A stretch of 64,000 bases of DNA from Eutreptiella sp. 'Long Island Sound 2002' (Eukaryota > Euglenozoa > Euglenophyceae > Eutreptiales > Eutreptiaceae), in assembly GCA_964036045.1 (NCBI GenBank), contig OZ038378.1, positions 174,676,341 to 174,740,340 on the forward strand, in the 5' to 3' direction. Made by a program: the position numbers and the translations under genes. Every line of letters begins with the position of its first letter. Position 1 is the stretch's first letter. Positions 1 to 10,969 of this stretch are shown here, one piece after another. The notes beneath the pieces were generated by a model, which did not search any database, was not told where the DNA came from, and was given only the letters and a program-made list of their open reading frames with translations.

Positions 1-124
1 GCGATGTTTGCTCAGAGGAACCGCCGTACCACACGGCAGAAGAACTGTGGGAAGGGCTAAAACAGGGGGACGAGGGCGCGCGATTGTTGTTTGTTTTTTT
101 TTGCGTCTGCGCAAAAATGAACGG

Positions 125-1924
125 ATGCGTTGCAGCGTTGAAAAGGCGATTGCGGCAGAAGACAAGAGATGGGTTGGTGTTTTGATAGAGGAGGCCTGGC
201 GCCTTTATTTGCTGATGCGCCACCGCGCATTTCCATACCAGGGAAAACCAAAGTCAGTTGTTGCCGTAGAGGGAAGTAGGGCGCAGCGTCGCATTTTAGC
301 AAGGTCAGGTCTGGCGCGATACAGCGCACCTTCGCTGAAGGAGAAGGCCGCAGTCAGGTTACAGACTACATGGAACAAAATACACCAACAGTGGGTTGTG
401 TTGTGGATGGACAACTGGTACAACAAACAGTTTACCACAAATCCTGACAAGAACGACAAAAGCCTGAACGCAACAGCGTTGGCTGTGTTGCTACTGAAGG
501 ATGCACCGCGCTACTGGCATGGTCATCCTAGCCTGGAAGAGCTTGAACGGCGTGTTCCTGTTGTTGCACGCATGCTGGGGAACACCGAGGGAACATTTGC
601 ACGTATCCTGCGTGATCTAGCATTTGCAAGCACGCGACCTGTTGTTCGAAACATTAGGGCGCCGCTTGACATCATTTGCCCTGTACCTGCCAAGAGACCA
701 CATTGGCGACCCCTTTGTCTAAGTAAAGAAAAGGTGAGCGGCAACGCCTCGCTGTTTAATCTTTTGCAATTGGCTACGGACTTGGTGCAGCACACTCGAC
801 CAGTCGTGCCTGTTTTTTGTGATAAGAACATCCATTACCGCATTTGTAAGATGATGTACGGTGAAAAAACAACGAGTTGGAATGTCCGGCTTTTCTTGCG
901 GTCACACCCTATATTGTACGCTTTCTGGCACGCGTACAAGTTTTGCGTTACACAAACATTTCGCTCATTTTGGCCGATCGTGACTTTCTTCCGTAAAGGT
1001 TTGTTGCGCAGCGGTGACACAGTCCCCTGTTTTCCCAAGCTGATCACAATGGAGATAACTGTTGGCGCACTGCTGTTGGGTATGGGCCCCCACATACGGC
1101 GCCTTAACAGAAAATGTCATTCCCTTGGGCTGGCACGTCCTGTCAAACGGCGAGGACGCCTCCGTTACGCTGTGTGTAAGGCCATACAGGTTCTGTTAAC
1201 ACAATACTGTCCTATGTTACTATACCTAGGTCACCTCGTTAGACAGTGCAATTGGGCCGGGGAGACGGCCAACACGGGTGTTTTTGCTTCTGTGGGATTG
1301 CAGATTGTTATCTGTCTGTTAGACCGTTTGAACATGGGGGACACACTTTTAAAATACGAACGCACTGTTGCAACTGCGCTATTGTGCCACACTGCATGGC
1401 ACACAGCCATGCCTGGACAGGCTTTTGCCGAGGAGTTTTGTGAAACTCTGCTTTCCGGCCTTGTGACAAAGAAGGGCCAGAACAGAGGTGCAGTAACCAT
1501 TGAAGATGTTGACGATCTGTATCAGCTCATCACTATCCGCAAAGAAGGTCACAAGGTGAACCTCTGCAAAATCACCAATTCCTTTGTCAATTCCGTGCGT
1601 CAGCGGTTAACTGCTTACTTGAGCGCAGAGCGTGTATATGTGCCTTGGGTTAGGTGGTGTGCTGAGCCTACTTGTACAATTCAGGAGCATTGGCGGCGCA
1701 GGGGTGTACCTAACTTTCCACCGTCTCTTCTAATTCCAAAGGGTTCTAACCACTACAAACAAGTCCTTGTGTCTGTGTTGTTGGTGCTAACGCAGCAGGG
1801 GCCGCTTAAGGCTGGTTTTAAGCAAAAACTGTTGGAGCTGATCCCCCAACGCAGTGTGTTGGAGGAACAGAGAGAGGCCGACACGCTGCGAAAGGTTCGA
1901 AGAAGATTGGAGAACATGCAGTGA
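125..1924 (+). CDS. Hypothetical protein, gene 1 of a two-gene unit
   Basis: One uninterrupted frame of about 600 codons ends in TGA at 1922-1924. It is open upstream to position 8, but residues before the ATG at 125 look non-coding (Arg/Gly-rich, then Phe/Val), so I place the start at 125; an upstream exon is possible. I do not recognise the family. Visible: a hydrophobic strand ending in Asp at about residue 96 (VVLWMDNWY), a second ending in Asp at about 233 (VVPVFCDKNIHYR), and a WHAYK motif at about 268-272. Acidic residues at strand ends could suit an RNase H-like transposase fold, but this is speculation. The C-terminus is rich in Lys/Arg/Glu. A perfect palindrome starts one base after the stop. 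The next gene lies 225 bp downstream on the same strand. Confidence 0.6.
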   Translation: MRCSVEKAIAAEDKRWVGVLIEEAWRLYLLMRHRAFPYQGKPKSVVAVEGSRAQRRILARSGLARYSAPSLKEKAAVRLQTTWNKIHQQWVVLWMDNWYNKQFTTNPDKNDKSLNATALAVLLLKDAPRYWHGHPSLEELERRVPVVARMLGNTEGTFARILRDLAFASTRPVVRNIRAPLDIICPVPAKRPHWRPLCLSKEKVSGNASLFNLLQLATDLVQHTRPVVPVFCDKNIHYRICKMMYGEKTTSWNVRLFLRSHPILYAFWHAYKFCVTQTFRSFWPIVTFFRKGLLRSGDTVPCFPKLITMEITVGALLLGMGPHIRRLNRKCHSLGLARPVKRRGRLRYAVCKAIQVLLTQYCPMLLYLGHLVRQCNWAGETANTGVFASVGLQIVICLLDRLNMGDTLLKYERTVATALLCHTAWHTAMPGQAFAEEFCETLLSGLVTKKGQNRGAVTIEDVDDLYQLITIRKEGHKVNLCKITNSFVNSVRQRLTAYLSAERVYVPWVRWCAEPTCTIQEHWRRRGVPNFPPSLLIPKGSNHYKQVLVSVLLVLTQQGPLKAGFKQKLLELIPQRSVLEEQREADTLRKVRRRLENMQ

Positions 1925-1942
1925 TGCGCGAGGCCTCGCGCA
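1925..1942. repeat. Palindrome copy 1
   Basis: Perfect 18-nt palindrome TGCGCGAGGCCTCGCGCA, directly after the gene 1 stop codon. It is one of six copies confined to the first 5.1 kb. Confidence 0.9.
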
Positions 1943-1977
1943 AACAGCATGAAACAACAGGTTAGTACACCCCCTCT

Positions 1978-1999
1978 CTTGCGCGAGGCCTCGCGCAAG
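1978..1999. repeat. Palindrome copy 2
   Basis: Perfect 22-nt palindrome with core TTGCGCGAGGCCTCGCGCAA, between genes 1 and 2. It is centred in a possible 57-bp GT-AG interval (1961-2017, donor GTTAGT, acceptor AACAG), so it may lie in an intron of the gene 2 leader. Confidence 0.9.
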
Positions 2000-2149
2000 G
2001 TTGACAGTCAAAAACAGTGCCGAGCCTGCATTCTCAACCATACGGTACTCGTATTCGCTAAAAGCGCCTCACATATGCATTATCGACGACGATTTTAACT
2101 CTTTTCAATGTTACGGTTCCTTCAATACAGGCTTTCCCCTTATCGCAGA

Positions 2150-4898
2150 ATGGCAAGCCCCGCCCAAAAAACAGCCGAGGAACGAGAAGATACCGACTAT
2201 GACCCTGGGACCTCAGGATCGGAGGCTGGAACACCAAAGAAGGGGCGTAAGAAGAAGGAAAAACCAGATCCTGGCTTAACCTTGGGTACTGACATCGAGG
2301 ACCACCTGAAACCGGATGACAGGCAGGTGGAGCTTGAGCTGGACAATGTGAGAATTGACCAGGAGAAGACAAAGGGGCAGATTAGACGGAAAGATACGAA
2401 GTTACTGCAGAAGCGTATTGAGTCACTCGAAGCAGCACCGCCAACAGGCCCATTATATGTCGTTCTCCGGGAAGATAATAGTATGTTGCCAACCGACTGT
2501 TCGCTCTTCTCGTTGCGCGATTATTGGTGTGTATCCGGACAGCACAGCGTGGAAGCGATTGCGAAGATTCAGGAGAAGCAACGCACAGCGTGTCTGGATC
2601 TGCAGCAGTGGCATACTACATGCATTGCCGATATTCTGAAGCCTACGACACCGTGGGCCTTCCCTGCAAAGCTGGCGGGACAAGCACAAGGAAGCGCACA
2701 AGGCGTTGAGCCAATACCGCTGTATGAGGCAGCAGATAACCTCATTCGATGTGTTGAAGATCAGCGGCGGCGAGGCCTGGCTGACACGTACAGCAATCTC
2801 AGGATCGCCATTGTGGATGCTGTGCAGATGAGTGCCCTGGTTCCAACCGCTGAACTGAAGCAGCCTGGTCAATTCGTATGTTCATTAATCGTTGTTTCGA
2901 TGCTGTTCGTTGCGCGAGGCCTCGCGCATAACGTTGTCACTTTCAGGACAAAACATATAAATTGTGGAGAGATTTTATGACGTTTGACTACTATGCTGGT
3001 CCGGAAGCTGTGAAAGATCTGCAGAAGTTCCACGACATAGGGGAGAAAGTCACGAAGAAAACGCTGAAGAAACTGGACGGGATCCTGTTGCCGGAGTTCT
3101 ACAAGAAAGTGGCGGAAGTGATGCAGGAAGAAAAAACAACCCTGAAATCCTTGCCGAATTCGATTGACGACATCATCCTTGACCAGTGGGTCTCAATGCA
3201 TCTGGACCACCCGCACATCGGCCAGTAGGTTCGACCTGAGAAAGGTGTGTACCATCGACGCGACGTGGGTTCCGCTTCTGCATTGGTGCGCCGCACTTTC
3301 TCCATTTCTGTTCTTTAGCCGAAGACATGCGGACCCGCAAAGAGGTTGCTGCACTTGGAAGGCCTGCCCTGAAGGTGACTCTTGGCACATGGGGCTATTG
3401 GCGAGAACCTGAAGGCAAAAGTCGCGGTCCATGGCCGGCATGGAAATCCATGATGCGCGCACCACTGTGGCAGGTGGCAGAGAAAGGTAAACCCGCCCCC
3501 CTGAAAATCCTCAATGTCCCAAAAACTCCTGGGTCAAGAGCCTACCAAGAGCCGTGTGGTCCCCCCACCTGCTGGCGTTACTGGTGACTTCAAGACAGTG
3601 CAACAGCAGGATCCATTACTGTCAAGTCAAACTATCACAGTTAAGGCGACCCGAAATTGCAGCGTTGGCCCACGATCCCCCGAGGCGGTTTATTGAGATT
3701 TACAAGAACCTTATTGTCATCAACGGCGACATATTTGAACATCTTGCTCCTGAGATGATGTGCCCAGCCTGGCTGTATGAAGAGATGGCGCGTGCCGATA
3801 CCCTTATCTGCGGCTCTCAAACTGTTGTTGACAACATGTCCGACGTGCTGGAGACGGAAACAGATAGGCGTCTCAACGATGATTTCAACGCGCCGCGCAT
3901 GGCTAACATGTTGCATGTTCCCATCTTCAGTTGGCCAGTCAAACCGAAGCCTGCAGGGGATCCTACAACGTTTGACGTTCGCTGGTTGCTGATTTCGTCA
4001 CCGGATAGCTCATCGAGAAAGGTATAATTCCCTCATTACGTCCGCTCTTTGCGCGGGGCCTCGCGCAATAACTTCTCCCTCATTGCAGATTCGGAATTAT
4101 CTGACGTTTGGACCTACTCAAGTAGAGGAGATGGATCCTGTTGAATTTGGCGGTCACCTTCCGATAACGACGGTTATGTGGTATTTGGACACTCACCTCT
4201 TTTACCTGAAGCAGGATAAGAGCTTCAAGCCTGTGTTTGTGTTCATTGATCATCAGCCGGATCTGGTGTGCAAGATCGCGTCCATCGAGCCGGATTCTCG
4301 CATGTACCTTCTTGGTGTTACCTCCAACAATCTCTCCGATTGGGTCAACAGAGTGCAGACTCAGTTGAACCACGTCTTGACACAAGGGTCGAAACTGGAC
4401 GCGTCTGGTGATTGGGACCAGCAGGCCAACTGGGCAAACCGTGGTATTCCCCTTTGGGTTCGCGATGACAAGGTGGGTTCTGATGCGTTGTCGCTGTAGG
4501 TGGAAGAGACTGTTGAGAAAGGTCAAGCTGCAGAAGCACTGGCCCCTGCAAAGCGGAAGTCTACTGGTGGGGAACCAGCCCCCAAGAAGAAGAAGACTGC
4601 CTCCAAGCCTCAGGCAGCGAAGTCGGTTACCGGTGCAGAATCCGACGAGAGCGATGGGGATGAAGAGGAGGAGAGCGAGGAAGAAGAGGAGGAGGAAGCG
4701 CAGGTCTCCCAGGGCAAGGCAGCGAAGAAAGTTGCAGGGAAGTCGAGGTCCGAGGAAACCGGGGCCCGAGTCCCATTCAAGCAGCCAGCCCGTCAGTCCC
4801 AACCAAAAAGCGAGCCCGCAAAGCCACCGCCTAAGGGTAAGACGTCCGTTGCTAAGGCATTGGGTTCTAAGATGCAAACTGTTCCGAAGAAAAAGTAA
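2150..4898 (+). CDS. Hypothetical nuclear-type protein, gene 2, six exons
   Basis: My model joins exons 2150-2875, 2947-3185, 3245-3486, 3663-4021, 4089-4472 and 4500-4898. All introns are GT-AG and the frame is kept throughout, giving about 782 residues to the TAA at 4896-4898. Introns 1 (71 bp) and 4 (67 bp) are the firmest. Intron 2 could instead start at 3225, and intron 5 is only 27 bp (42 bp with another donor), so those junctions are uncertain. The ATG at 2150 has A at -3 and G at +4. The N-terminus is charged, with a GRKKKEK basic cluster. The middle is globular and unrecognised. The C-terminus has KRK and PKKKKT clusters, an acidic run of about 20 residues, and a Lys/Pro/Ser tail ending KKK. 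This suits a nuclear or nucleic-acid-associated protein. Introns 1 and 4 each contain one copy of the local palindrome. Confidence 0.65.
2876..2946 (+). other. Intron 1 of gene 2, carrying palindrome copy 3
   Basis: 71-bp phase-0 intron with donor GTATGT and acceptor TTTCAG. Splicing joins the Phe codon at 2873-2875 to the Asp codon at 2947 and continues the frame. The 18-nt perfect palindrome lies at 2911-2928, about 35 nt from the donor and 18 nt from the acceptor. Confidence 0.75.
4022..4088 (+). other. Intron 4 of gene 2, carrying palindrome copy 4
   Basis: 67-bp phase-0 intron with donor GTATAA and acceptor TTGCAG after a C/T-rich tract. It joins a Lys codon to an Ile codon in frame. 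The 20-nt palindrome at 4049-4068 has one mismatch (GGGG for GAGG) and ends 20 nt from the acceptor. Confidence 0.75.
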
Positions 4899-5397
4899 TT
4901 TCTTCGCTTGTTCTGATATATTATGCGCGAGGGCTCGCGCTATGCATTCCTCTTCGACGACGTTTATGCTGTCACCTTGTGCGGCACATTTTTCTCTGTG
5001 ATGCATTTTATTGCGCTGTTGTGTTGGTGTTTGCGCGAGGCCTCGCGCAAACAAGAAGTGCGAAAAAATGCTTTTTGTCGTGCAGCGTGCAACATGGTTT
5101 TCGAAAACTGGTTTTCCAAAAGATTGGAAGGTCATGCGTGTTTTTATTGCAAAGCATAAGTGGTATAGGAAACAAAAAGTCGTGGTTTTCCCAAATAAGG
5201 AATTCATTTTCGTGGAAATAAATCATTTTCCCGGGCAGTCGGTTTTGTTGAAAATTAAGGAAAAGGGACCAGTTAATTGCTTTTCACAGGATTTTTGGTT
5301 CTTGTGTTTTAGGTCCCCCCCAAAAGGACTATTTTTTCGCAGTGCCGTGGAGAGGCAGTTTTGGGCGCATTTTGAGCATGCAACTTGAGCCGCCTAA
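4899..5397. other. Intergenic region with palindrome copies 5 and 6
   Basis: No convincing gene. Copy 5 (4924-4941) begins 26 bp after the gene 2 stop and has two imperfections. Copy 6 is a perfect 26-nt palindrome at 5028-5053 with core TTGCGCGAGGCCTCGCGCAA. The rest is AT-rich and ends abruptly at about 5398, where the truncated retrotransposon begins. Confidence 0.75.
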
Positions 5398-6667
5398 GCT
5401 CCAGGGAGTAGCTTTCTTGATCAGGTCAGTGAGGGGGGCAGAGGAGTAGGTAAAATTGTGGATGTGACGCCGATAGAAGTTACAGGCGCCCACAAAACTC
5501 CTCACGTCATGTAGACCCTTCTTAGGGTCATCGCGAATCTGCATGTCCTGTAGGGGCGGCATCTTAGACACGGCTGGTTTCCACCAGCCATACCCCACGT
5601 CAAAACCCAAATACTCCATCTCCTCTTTCATAAACTCACATTTTTTGAGTTTGATTCGGAGATGGTTTTCTTGACAAGCAGTGAAAAATTCACGGAGGAG
5701 AAGGACATGGTCCTCTTGGGTATTAGTACCGAAACTCACGTCGTCGATGTGGGCCTCCATTTCTGCACCCCGAGGAATCAACTCCTGTACTAGAGGTCTG
5801 CGTCTCAGTATGTACAAAGTTTTGTTCATTAGCTCCTGGAAGAGCGCTGGGGCATTAGCCACCCCGAAAGGCATGACCTTCCATTTAAACACACGACCCT
5901 TAGGGGTTATAAAAGCCAGAAGCTCCTGAGCCGCGGCGATTAGGTCTATCTGCCAGAAACCACTGCGTTTGTCCATTTTGGTCTTGTACCTGCATTTGGC
6001 AATACGCTCTAGGGTATTTTCCATGTTAGAAATTTTCCCTGAGTGGTTCCGGGCTTTCTTGTTGACCTCACCATAGTCAACAACCAGTCGTAGAGCAGTC
6101 GACCCTGGTTTAGCAACCAGGAGACAGGGACTGCAGTAATGGGGGTAGTCCCCCTTCTTATATTCCTCCACGAGGCCAGCATCAATACATTCCTGGATCT
6201 GGCGCTCGATTTCTTCAACCTGTTCCTGTGGAGCAGGATAGGGACGACGCCTCACTCGCGTCTTTTCAAATTCGGGTTTCAGTTTCAGGTCCATCTGGAC
6301 CATTTTTTTGCCAAGAGAGGGGGCGCGGCAAGGCGCCGAACACCTCCTCATAGGTTGGCAGCAGTTTCTTCAGTCGGGGGTCAAGGTTAAGACTCTCGAT
6401 TTTCTGCAGGAAATCCTCCTCAGAATGGAGGTTGCTCTTTCCATTTTCTTTCTTTTTCTCCCGATCAGCAGTTTCGGCAGGTACAGAACCATCGTCCCAC
6501 TCAGGGGGACATTGCTGCCCATAGTGCAAAGAATACACTAGGGGTATCTCAGGATCAGGCAGCGTGTAGGAATCATCGTCCACCTCAGACCAGAAGGAGG
6601 ATTTCCATGTATGTCTGAGGTATTGCAGCCGCTCTTGGCGCTCAATACCTTCGGCCTTCAGGTACAA
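5398..6667 (-). pseudogene. pol: Family A copy A1 pol: reverse transcriptase fragment
   Basis: Two minus-strand frames (6667-6266 and 6351-5398) together match the RT region of copy A3, with a frameshift at about 6300 next to the conserved KLVQMDLKLKPEFEK-like segment. RT landmarks follow in order: LRLVVDYGEVN, KMDKRSGFWQIDL, MPFGVANAPALFQELMN and the catalytic box read as HIDD rather than the usual YxDD. The connection region with GACNFYRRHIHNF is present. Coding then stops at an abrupt junction with unrelated DNA, before the RNase H core. The enzyme would copy element RNA to DNA, but this copy cannot be functional. Confidence 0.88.
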
Positions 6668-7987
6668 GAGCCGTCAGAGTTCCTGCGTGTCATGCTCAGA
6701 CAGTGGCATGTTATTAGAAGCAGGCCTCGCTAGAGCATCAGCACTCCGGGCCACGGGTTCACCTGTGTGCATAGGCTGCATGTGTAGTACTGGCTTCCCA
6801 ACAGGGGAAGTGGGTTCTGAGGTTGACTCTAGATCTACCTCCTCCAGCAACAGCTGGGCTAGGAAGGAACTTTGTTTTAGATCAACACAGCTGGGATCAA
6901 CAGGAGGGATAGTGCTGGGGATCTCAGACAGCTGGTCGTCAGCATCCTCCTCTATAGCTGCAGGTTCCAGATAGCCATCGGGAGATTCACACCCTGTAAC
7001 TGTGGCAGGTAGGTGCTCAGGAGAACGGTTTTTGAGATCAGAAAGAGGCAGGCCGCGATTTTCGGCCATGACCTCTTTCAGTAGCACCTGATCCAGGTCA
7101 CACAGGGGTACAGGATCGAGAGATCCATCGACGATGGATAAGAAGCTGGCCCACTCAGGGGCCTGCATAGCTGTGTCTGAGTCCTCAGGCACATAGATAG
7201 AACCGTCGGGGAGTTGCACTCTTCCCACGGTCATTCAATCTAGCATACGGCGCCAGTAAGCGTGTTCACCAGAGCAGCCCCAGTCAGGGGTGCACATGAC
7301 AACCCTTCCTCTCTCATAAGCGATTTTGGTTAGAACCTTCGCAAGCAGGGAGAAGGGAGGGTTAGCATGCGCTAGGCCCATTGCTTTCCAGAAAAAACCG
7401 AAAGTGTTGTTCAAATGTTTCGAGCAGTACAACTGCATGATGTGCTGCTGTCGGCTCGCAAACAATTCCACCTGGATATCATCCAGGTTTACCAGAAGGG
7501 CCGCCAGTCCATTTTCAAGAGCGTGACGGGCCAATTGGTAGTTTTTAGTACGATAGTTAGTCTTGGATGCGTAGCGCAGCCCAGACTCTTTTCGTCCTGA
7601 CAGCTCCAAAGGTACGAAGAAGAGCCTACTGCCAAAGTCGCAGTGCAGAGAATAGGGGCGCTGGACAGACAGCATTTTTACCTGGGGGTTTCTTCGTAAG
7701 AAGTCGGTACCAATGACGATGTCAAAGGCGTCGGTGTCCAACACTCTGCAATGTTGGGTCACAGTTTCGTCGCCCAGGCATATAGTCACATCGACCACTC
7801 CCAAGGAATGGATGGTACGCCCATCCCCTACTCTTATGGCTACGGTCTTAGTTTTCTTGAAAGTCTTCAGCAGGCGCCGGGCCACTATAGAAAATGTTGC
7901 ACCGGTGTCGAGCACTGCTCGAAAAACTTGATCCCTGATTTTCATGAGGGTCCAGAAAACCAAGTCCTCCTCTTCGGAGCCGCCCCC
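6668..7987 (-). pseudogene. pol: Family A copy A1 pol: protease and NPPF methylase-like region
   Basis: The frame begins right after the gag UAG (7990-7988). The aspartic protease has the canonical motif LDTGAT, and GTDFLRRNP follows. Next comes a segment with ELFAS, then ANPPF (codons about 7352-7363), then a strand ending TPDW. ELFAS plus NPPF plus a following PxW strand resembles Dam-type N6-adenine methylase-like domains known from DIRS retrotransposons; this assignment is by pattern only. A stop near 7235 separates an acidic linker running to about 6674. Neighbours are gag upstream and RT downstream. Confidence 0.75.
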
Positions 7988-10183
7988 CTACTCCTCAGCA
8001 GGGAATTTGACATCCACCCCTGCAGCCATGAGGGACTTGGCCATCCAGGCCAGTCGCCGCTTCTTGGAGTTCTTCCCCTCAGCGGAGGCGTTGTCCCCCT
8101 GTGGGCGCTTCTTGGGGTCACCTTCGGCAGGAGGGGGGGTAGCAGCGGGCGCTGATGAGTGCCTCTGGGGGTTAGGGGGTCCACTTTTGCCACCCCCCTT
8201 GCCACCACCTTTACTACCTTTATCCCCATTCTGGCGGTTTCTGATGGGTGTTTGGTTCTTCTGGCGTTCGGCCTCCTGCCGCTTGAGTTTATCACTCTCG
8301 CATTTTTTTATGTGACATTCGTCCTCGTAGTGACGACGTTTGCCACAATAGCCATAGGTGATGGTACACCTGAAATGGTCCTGATGGGTCACAGGTTTCC
8401 CATCTTTGGAGTGCTGCTGTCGTTTCATCTGCAGCATACAACTACTGCGGTGGTTGCAGTGAGGGGCATGTCAAGGTCCCCCCTTGTCATTGACAGGTTT
8501 GCAGTAGAACAGGGGGGGTGTACCTGCATCAGGTTTAACCTCATTCATGGCACGTAGGTTACCCCTTCCTTTACCACCTCCCTGGTTGGCGTTAGTGCGA
8601 TTTTTAGGCCCTTTCCCTTCGCCACGTTCGGGGGTAGGGGTACCACCTCGACCCAAGTGCTTCTTGAGGAATTTCTCCATGTGGGATTCATTCTCCTCCT
8701 CAAGAGCTAGCTCAATCAGTAGGTCGACCAGGTCGTTGTACGAGTGGGTCCGGCTTTTCCTCTCAGAGGTAGCGCGGCAGTCATCCCACGTACGTTGGGG
8801 GATCTTACTCATGAGCCGCAGGTGGGGCTCGGTGGCTACATAGGAGCCCACGTTCATTCGTGAAAACAGATACTCTAGGTCGCACACGTATTCAGAGACT
8901 CGCGCAGCGGAAGGAAACTCAGGGAGCATAGGTAGCTCCTCTATTTGTGTGCGCACACTGAGGTCAGTCTCAGAGACTGGGAATGTTTTCTCCAGTCTTT
9001 GGAGTACCTCTGCCCATGTTGAACAGGTTTTCACAATCTGTTTCACCTGTTTTTGCAAAAGTTTCTTTTTGCATGAGCGTTTCAGCAGTGAGCATTTGGT
9101 GGCCACATCCACATGGGATTGGCCAGTTAGCAAAAGAAACTCAGCAAATTCTTCTGCCCATTCGGGCAGATTTTTCGGGTCGAACTCCGGCAATTCCAGC
9201 TGGATGTTCGCCTGGGCAATCGGTCTGCCAATCTTCCCACCCCCTGGGGTTAGGCCTGAAGCGAGAGGAGATACGCCGGCAAGGGGTGCCAGGGTTGATA
9301 GCCCTCTTTTCTAAGTCTCAGTCACAGGCACGTCCTGTAATTCAGCAGTTGGGACTGTCCTAGCGCGAGGATGAAAAGGGCTGGGGCAAGTGACCTTGGG
9401 TAGCAACCTGGACATCCTTGATCCTTTGAGATCATCAGCCAAGTTGCTCAATCCGGGTGAAGATGAGAGTAGTGCTGGCTTGGGTAAGGGTTCGGTGATA
9501 CCCAATTTTGCCTTGACAGCCTCTGACAGAGCTGTCACATCCGGGTCATCAGATTCGGATAGAAGTTGGGCCAAAAGTTCGGCCGTGCGATCCAGAGCCC
9601 CATAGCTGGGCTCTGGGTGAGGAGGATCCAGACTCTTTTCAGAAGCCCTTGAAGTTGTCGGCAGGTCTGGATTCCATGCTCTCGGGTGCTTGTGTACTCT
9701 TGGTCGTCTCGGTAGTGATACTGTGTCTGCCATGTCTGTAGATGGCCCGTAAAGAAAGGAACCCATCTCAGTTTGAGGCGGAGACCCGAGGGCATCAAGA
9801 GGTACTTCTCCATCTTCCCCTACGGTGGACTTGTGGTATTCCTCGTGGAGCATAAACTCGTCCATCCTCCGTCGTAGGTCCTCTTGTTCTTCAGGACCAC
9901 CTTCAAGAACAGTAGAAGAAGAAGCCGGACAGGCCGACCGGGCGATGGAGGCTTCGACTCGCCTGCCAAGCCTTTGCAGGCTGTCCTCACCATGGGCCGC
10001 TTAGGTCTCCATGGTTAAAGGGGTTGTTCTGGGCGAATTTTGATTCGCCCTTCTGTGCTCTGGATCTTCCTGAGACCCAGATGCTGCTCTGAGTGGCGGT
10101 TCACTCTTTGGGTGGGCTACACTGCCAAGTTGCACTTGTACACTTCTTATCGGCCAGGTTCGGGAGGACAGTTGAGTGGACAT
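7988..10183 (-). pseudogene. gag: Family A copy A1 gag, frameshifted
   Basis: The start (MSTQ..TWPIR) aligns with MSTPSVRTWPIR in copies A2 and A3. Pieces lie in several frames: 10183-10001, 9865-9311, 9193-8471 and 8437-7988. The central capsid-like block contains KNLPEWAEEFAEFLL and the KIPQRTWDDC helix. A CX2CX4HX4C zinc knuckle follows (seen here as YCGKRRHYEDEC, its first Cys changed to Tyr), then a Gly/Lys-rich basic tail. The frame ends at a TAG (7990-7988) followed by GGG GGC. The same TAG and context occur in copies A2 and A3, so this stop belongs to the family and is not decay. Confidence 0.82.
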
Positions 10184-10255
10184 GTTCAATGTGCTTTTCA
10201 GTGTGCTTTTCTTGTGCTTCTGCTCAGAGTCGGTTCGAAAGGTACTCAGGGTTTG

Positions 10256-10267
10256 CCTCTGCTACCG
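10256..10267 (-). other. Primer-binding site of copy A1
   Basis: Immediately after the LTR the element strand reads CGGTAGCAGAGG, one base from the TGGTAGCAGAG of copy A2. This resembles initiator-methionine tRNA priming sites. Confidence 0.6.
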
Positions 10268-10969
10268 GAAAGATGTCCTTGTTTAGTGCCCTAGATATTT
10301 TGGTGAAATCCTGCAGGTTTTGATGTTGAAAACCCAAGCCAAGGCAGTAAGTAGAGCAAGAACAAGATGTGGATCGAATCAATGAATAGTTTGAAATCCA
10401 GTGTAACACAGAAGGCTGCAGATAGACAAAGCAAATACAACGATTCAATCACAAAAGAATAAAGCAAATTATTTTCATATGAAAACTGGCATGACTCTTG
10501 CCTCCCAAATAGCCTCAAGCACTTCATGTGCACTCTTTTGGATGAAATGGAGTTGGTTAGGAATATGGGGCATAGATGTCAGGCCAGACACAGAAAATGA
10601 CTTGGCCAAGCAACTGAATTCAGAAACAGTTAAAAGGTAGAACCACAATAAGTGGTAGAAACAATTGAGTATAGGGGTCTTGGGGTGGGAGACCACTAGG
10701 CTTAACCTCCAAGGCCTAAAGCATGAAATGCCTATTTTAATTCGGTATATCCGACATGAAGGAATGTACCTCCGCTCAGTTGAGTGGTAGGGGTGAACTT
10801 CATGGGGGGCAAGGGTTATAACCCTAGTTACTTTGAGAAAGTGTACTTAGATCTTCAAAAGAGGGATAAAAATACTTAAGTAAATCTTAGCATCAACAAA
10901 AGGGTTTTAAGGGGAGCTTGGCCTGGATCAAGCCCTCCAAGAAAGACATGGCAGTAACTTTTTCTTACT
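10268..10969 (-). repeat. LTR of copy A1 (5' LTR)
   Basis: About 702 bp. On the element strand it starts AGTAAGAAAAAG and ends CATCTTTC. It aligns along its length with the LTRs at 17,852, 22,222 and 52,470, with more substitutions and small indels than they show among themselves, so it is an older copy. Confidence 0.88.

Larger units (their letters stand above)
5398..10969 (-). mobile_element. Ty3/gypsy family A, copy A1, truncated inside RT
   Basis: Minus-strand element in the order 5' LTR, primer-binding site, gag, protease/methylase-like region, RT. Similarity to copy A3 stops at about 5398 in the late RT domain, so RNase H, integrase and 3' LTR are missing. Several frameshifts break gag and pol, marking an old copy. 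Confidence 0.88.

Noticed and set aside
1925-5053. Palindromes as bacterial-type terminators or proof of a giant virus.
   Set aside because: No U-tract follows them and two lie inside introns. Giant-virus gene-end hairpins are a possible parallel, but no viral hallmark gene is present.
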